The notes under the pieces: generated by a model | The model's database searches: none | What the model was told of the DNA's origin: nothing | The model's input: the letters and a program-made list of their open reading frames with translations, nothing else | Program-made: the position numbers and the translations under genes | Shown here: positions 62,625-64,000 of the stretch, piece by piece | Position numbering within the stretch: the first letter of the stretch is position 1 | Layout: the number at the start of each line of letters is the position of its first letter | Origin: Pectinophora gossypiella | Lineage: Eukaryota > Arthropoda > Insecta > Lepidoptera > Gelechiidae | Assembly (NCBI RefSeq): GCF_024362695.1 | Contig: NC_065414.1 | Coordinates: 3,985,501 to 4,049,500, forward strand | Direction of reading: 5' to 3' | Length of the DNA: 64,000 nt

Positions 62625-62870
62625 TAATATACATTGTTTTAAGTTAACGCGGTTATTATCATAATTAAAGCACATAATAACGGGTTCTTACCGCGTTTAA
62701 ATGGGGATATGAGACTCCTGATATTTCGACACTGTTGCAAGACACTGTTCCAATCTCATCAGTCATCCCGTGATCATGGCACTTGCAACAGTGTCGAAAT
62801 ATCGGGAGTCTCATATCCCCATTTAAACGTGGTAAGAACCCGTTATTATGTGCTTTAATTATACCTAATA
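62625..62870. repeat. Foldback repeat M, intact palindromic copy
   Basis: The left arm ATAATTAAAGCACATAATAA...GACACTGTTGCAAG (about 62,660-62,741) and the right arm CTTGCAACAGTGTCGAAATA...CTTTAATTAT (about 62,783-62,864) are about 80 bp with few mismatches. The spacer is about 42 bp. Confidence 0.9.
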
Positions 62871-63306
62871 TAAATAATACAACCCAATATACCTGATATA
62901 ACAGCAAAATTAGTATTGTTTATTAAGTGTCCATAGTGAGCAAAAATACTATTATTATATAATATCTTAAGAATACTAACCAAAATTATAACAGCATCCG
63001 CTGTGTCTATTGGTGGAAACCCTCGACATAATTCGCATAATGACGGAAATACATTTGACTTTATGACATAGAATACGAAAAAATACTTAAGTTCCATTTT
63101 TCCTGTTGCTAGCTATTCAAAGGCAGGATGAGTTTATACGTCGTCACCCGGAAGATTAAAGCATCTTTGGAAATTGAAGATAAATATGTATTTGTAATTT
63201 ATATTTTTTTGTCATTTGAATGAAGAACGAGGTACTTACACTGTGATCGTTTCAGTGTGTAGGCAAAGAATAAACCGCCATATTGATATTCATATTAATT
63301 TATATA
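62871..63306. other. No gene seen
   Basis: An 80-codon minus frame has no motif. Confidence 0.45.
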
Positions 63307-63458
63307 ACTAGAATTAAATTAAATAAGTAATCATATAATCTCGGGAACATGCTTAAGGAATTAATTTACTTACAAATTTCAATATTATATTTAGCATTAT
63401 ACCATTATCCTTAAGCATTTTTCCGAGATTATTATGATGTACTTACTTTAATTCTAGT
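63307..63458. mobile_element. MITE-like foldback, 152 bp
   Basis: Left arm ACTAGAATTAAATTAAATAA...GCTTAAGGA and right arm TCCTTAAGCATTTTTCCGAG...AATTCTAGT are about 52 bp each with a few mismatches. AT-rich loop. The target duplication is unclear. Confidence 0.8.
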
Positions 63459-64000
63459 CGCTTCTTCTTTTAAATATAAAAATACCAATAGTAAAAACAA
63501 TAATTCAATGATCTGTAATTATACCAAAACTAATAAGTAATTTGTAATGAAGAAAATATAATTCAGACAAAAATTGGCCGATATGCCTCATTCCTTTATC
63601 AAAAAGCTGGCAATTTCTAAAAGGTACCAGATTTCTTGCATGTGCTGATTTATGTTGCGTATTTTACGAAGATCGTTACGGCCAATAAATCTTGGTTAAC
63701 TTGTTGCGAGTACGGGAATTAGCCTTCTTTAGAAACGCGTTTCACGCTTTCCCGTTTCCGAGCGGTTTTTTAATCCTAAGACTTAGCTCGAGGAATAAAT
63801 TTCAGTTAGTGCTAAGTACTAAGGTTTACGTGCGGTTGAAACGAATCATGCTTGCTCAGTATAATACTAGGGTATTTCTTTAAGAACGTTCCCTTGAGAA
63901 GTGGAATTTTGCTTGCAATTTGTTGGTAAGTTCCTTCTCTGTTGAAATGGGTATAATGCCGGCTATGAGCAGTAGAGATGAATAATATGCATAATTGTGA
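63459..64000. other. No gene seen
   Basis: A 63-codon frame (63,692-63,883) has no motif. Confidence 0.45.

Overview
The window looks like a lepidopteran (moth or butterfly) nuclear genome. The evidence is an AT-rich background packed with short interspersed elements that have a pol III head, a shared core (CGTGCTTCGGAAGGCACG) and (GAA)n or (GATG)n tails, together with 5'-truncated non-LTR retrotransposon ends and a BEL/Pao element. I recognise no intact host gene. One stretch near 9.1-9.3 kb could be a single host exon. All family names below are working labels defined from this sequence only.

Working labels. SINE-V: tRNA-Val-like head, core, (GAA)n tail. SINE-W: similar head and core, LINE-like GATG tail. 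SINE-F: tRNA 5' half fused to a 5S rRNA promoter segment, core, GATG tail. SINE-E: tRNA-like head, tail near GGGAGATGATG. SINE-P: tRNA-like head and a CACGGGTAAGTGCTA 3' end. A: non-LTR 3' end with poly(A). R, K and Q: 3' ends of RTE-like LINEs. Z: LINE with a zinc-knuckle-like C-terminus. G, D, M, H, C and T: MITE, foldback or other repeat families.

Layout. 0-1.6 kb: the edge of a 176-bp satellite, a 23-bp tandem array, a near-perfect 251-bp-arm palindrome and a GC-rich unknown block. 1.7-3.7 kb: SINE-V, then a LINE copy inserted in an older repeat, then SINE-F. 4-17 kb: MITE-G copies, a LINE and several SINEs with clear target-site duplications, and the candidate exon. 17.39-20.91 kb: a complete-ended BEL/Pao element with two identical 281-bp LTRs, a 5-bp target duplication and one 844-codon gag-protease ORF that runs into a truncated reverse transcriptase. 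21-31 kb: SINEs, compound D palindromes and LINE C-termini. 31.7-33.9 kb: unannotated AT-rich DNA. 33.9-36.2 kb: a repeat holding an array of about ten 134-bp hairpin-rich units. 36-53 kb: a dense SINE and LINE patchwork, including a TTAA-flanked MITE inside a SINE. 53-64 kb: more RTE and LINE tails, foldback elements, one unassigned 188-codon ORF, a GC-rich block with a 20-C run and a 130-bp tandem duplication.

The parts relate as transposon and host of transposon. Autonomous LINEs (RTE-like, Z) share 3' tails with the SINEs, which suggests enzyme-donor pairs. The SINE families look as if they were assembled by exchanging heads, a common core and tails. Insertions inside insertions give a relative age order at several places. 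No operon-like or multi-gene system of the host is visible.
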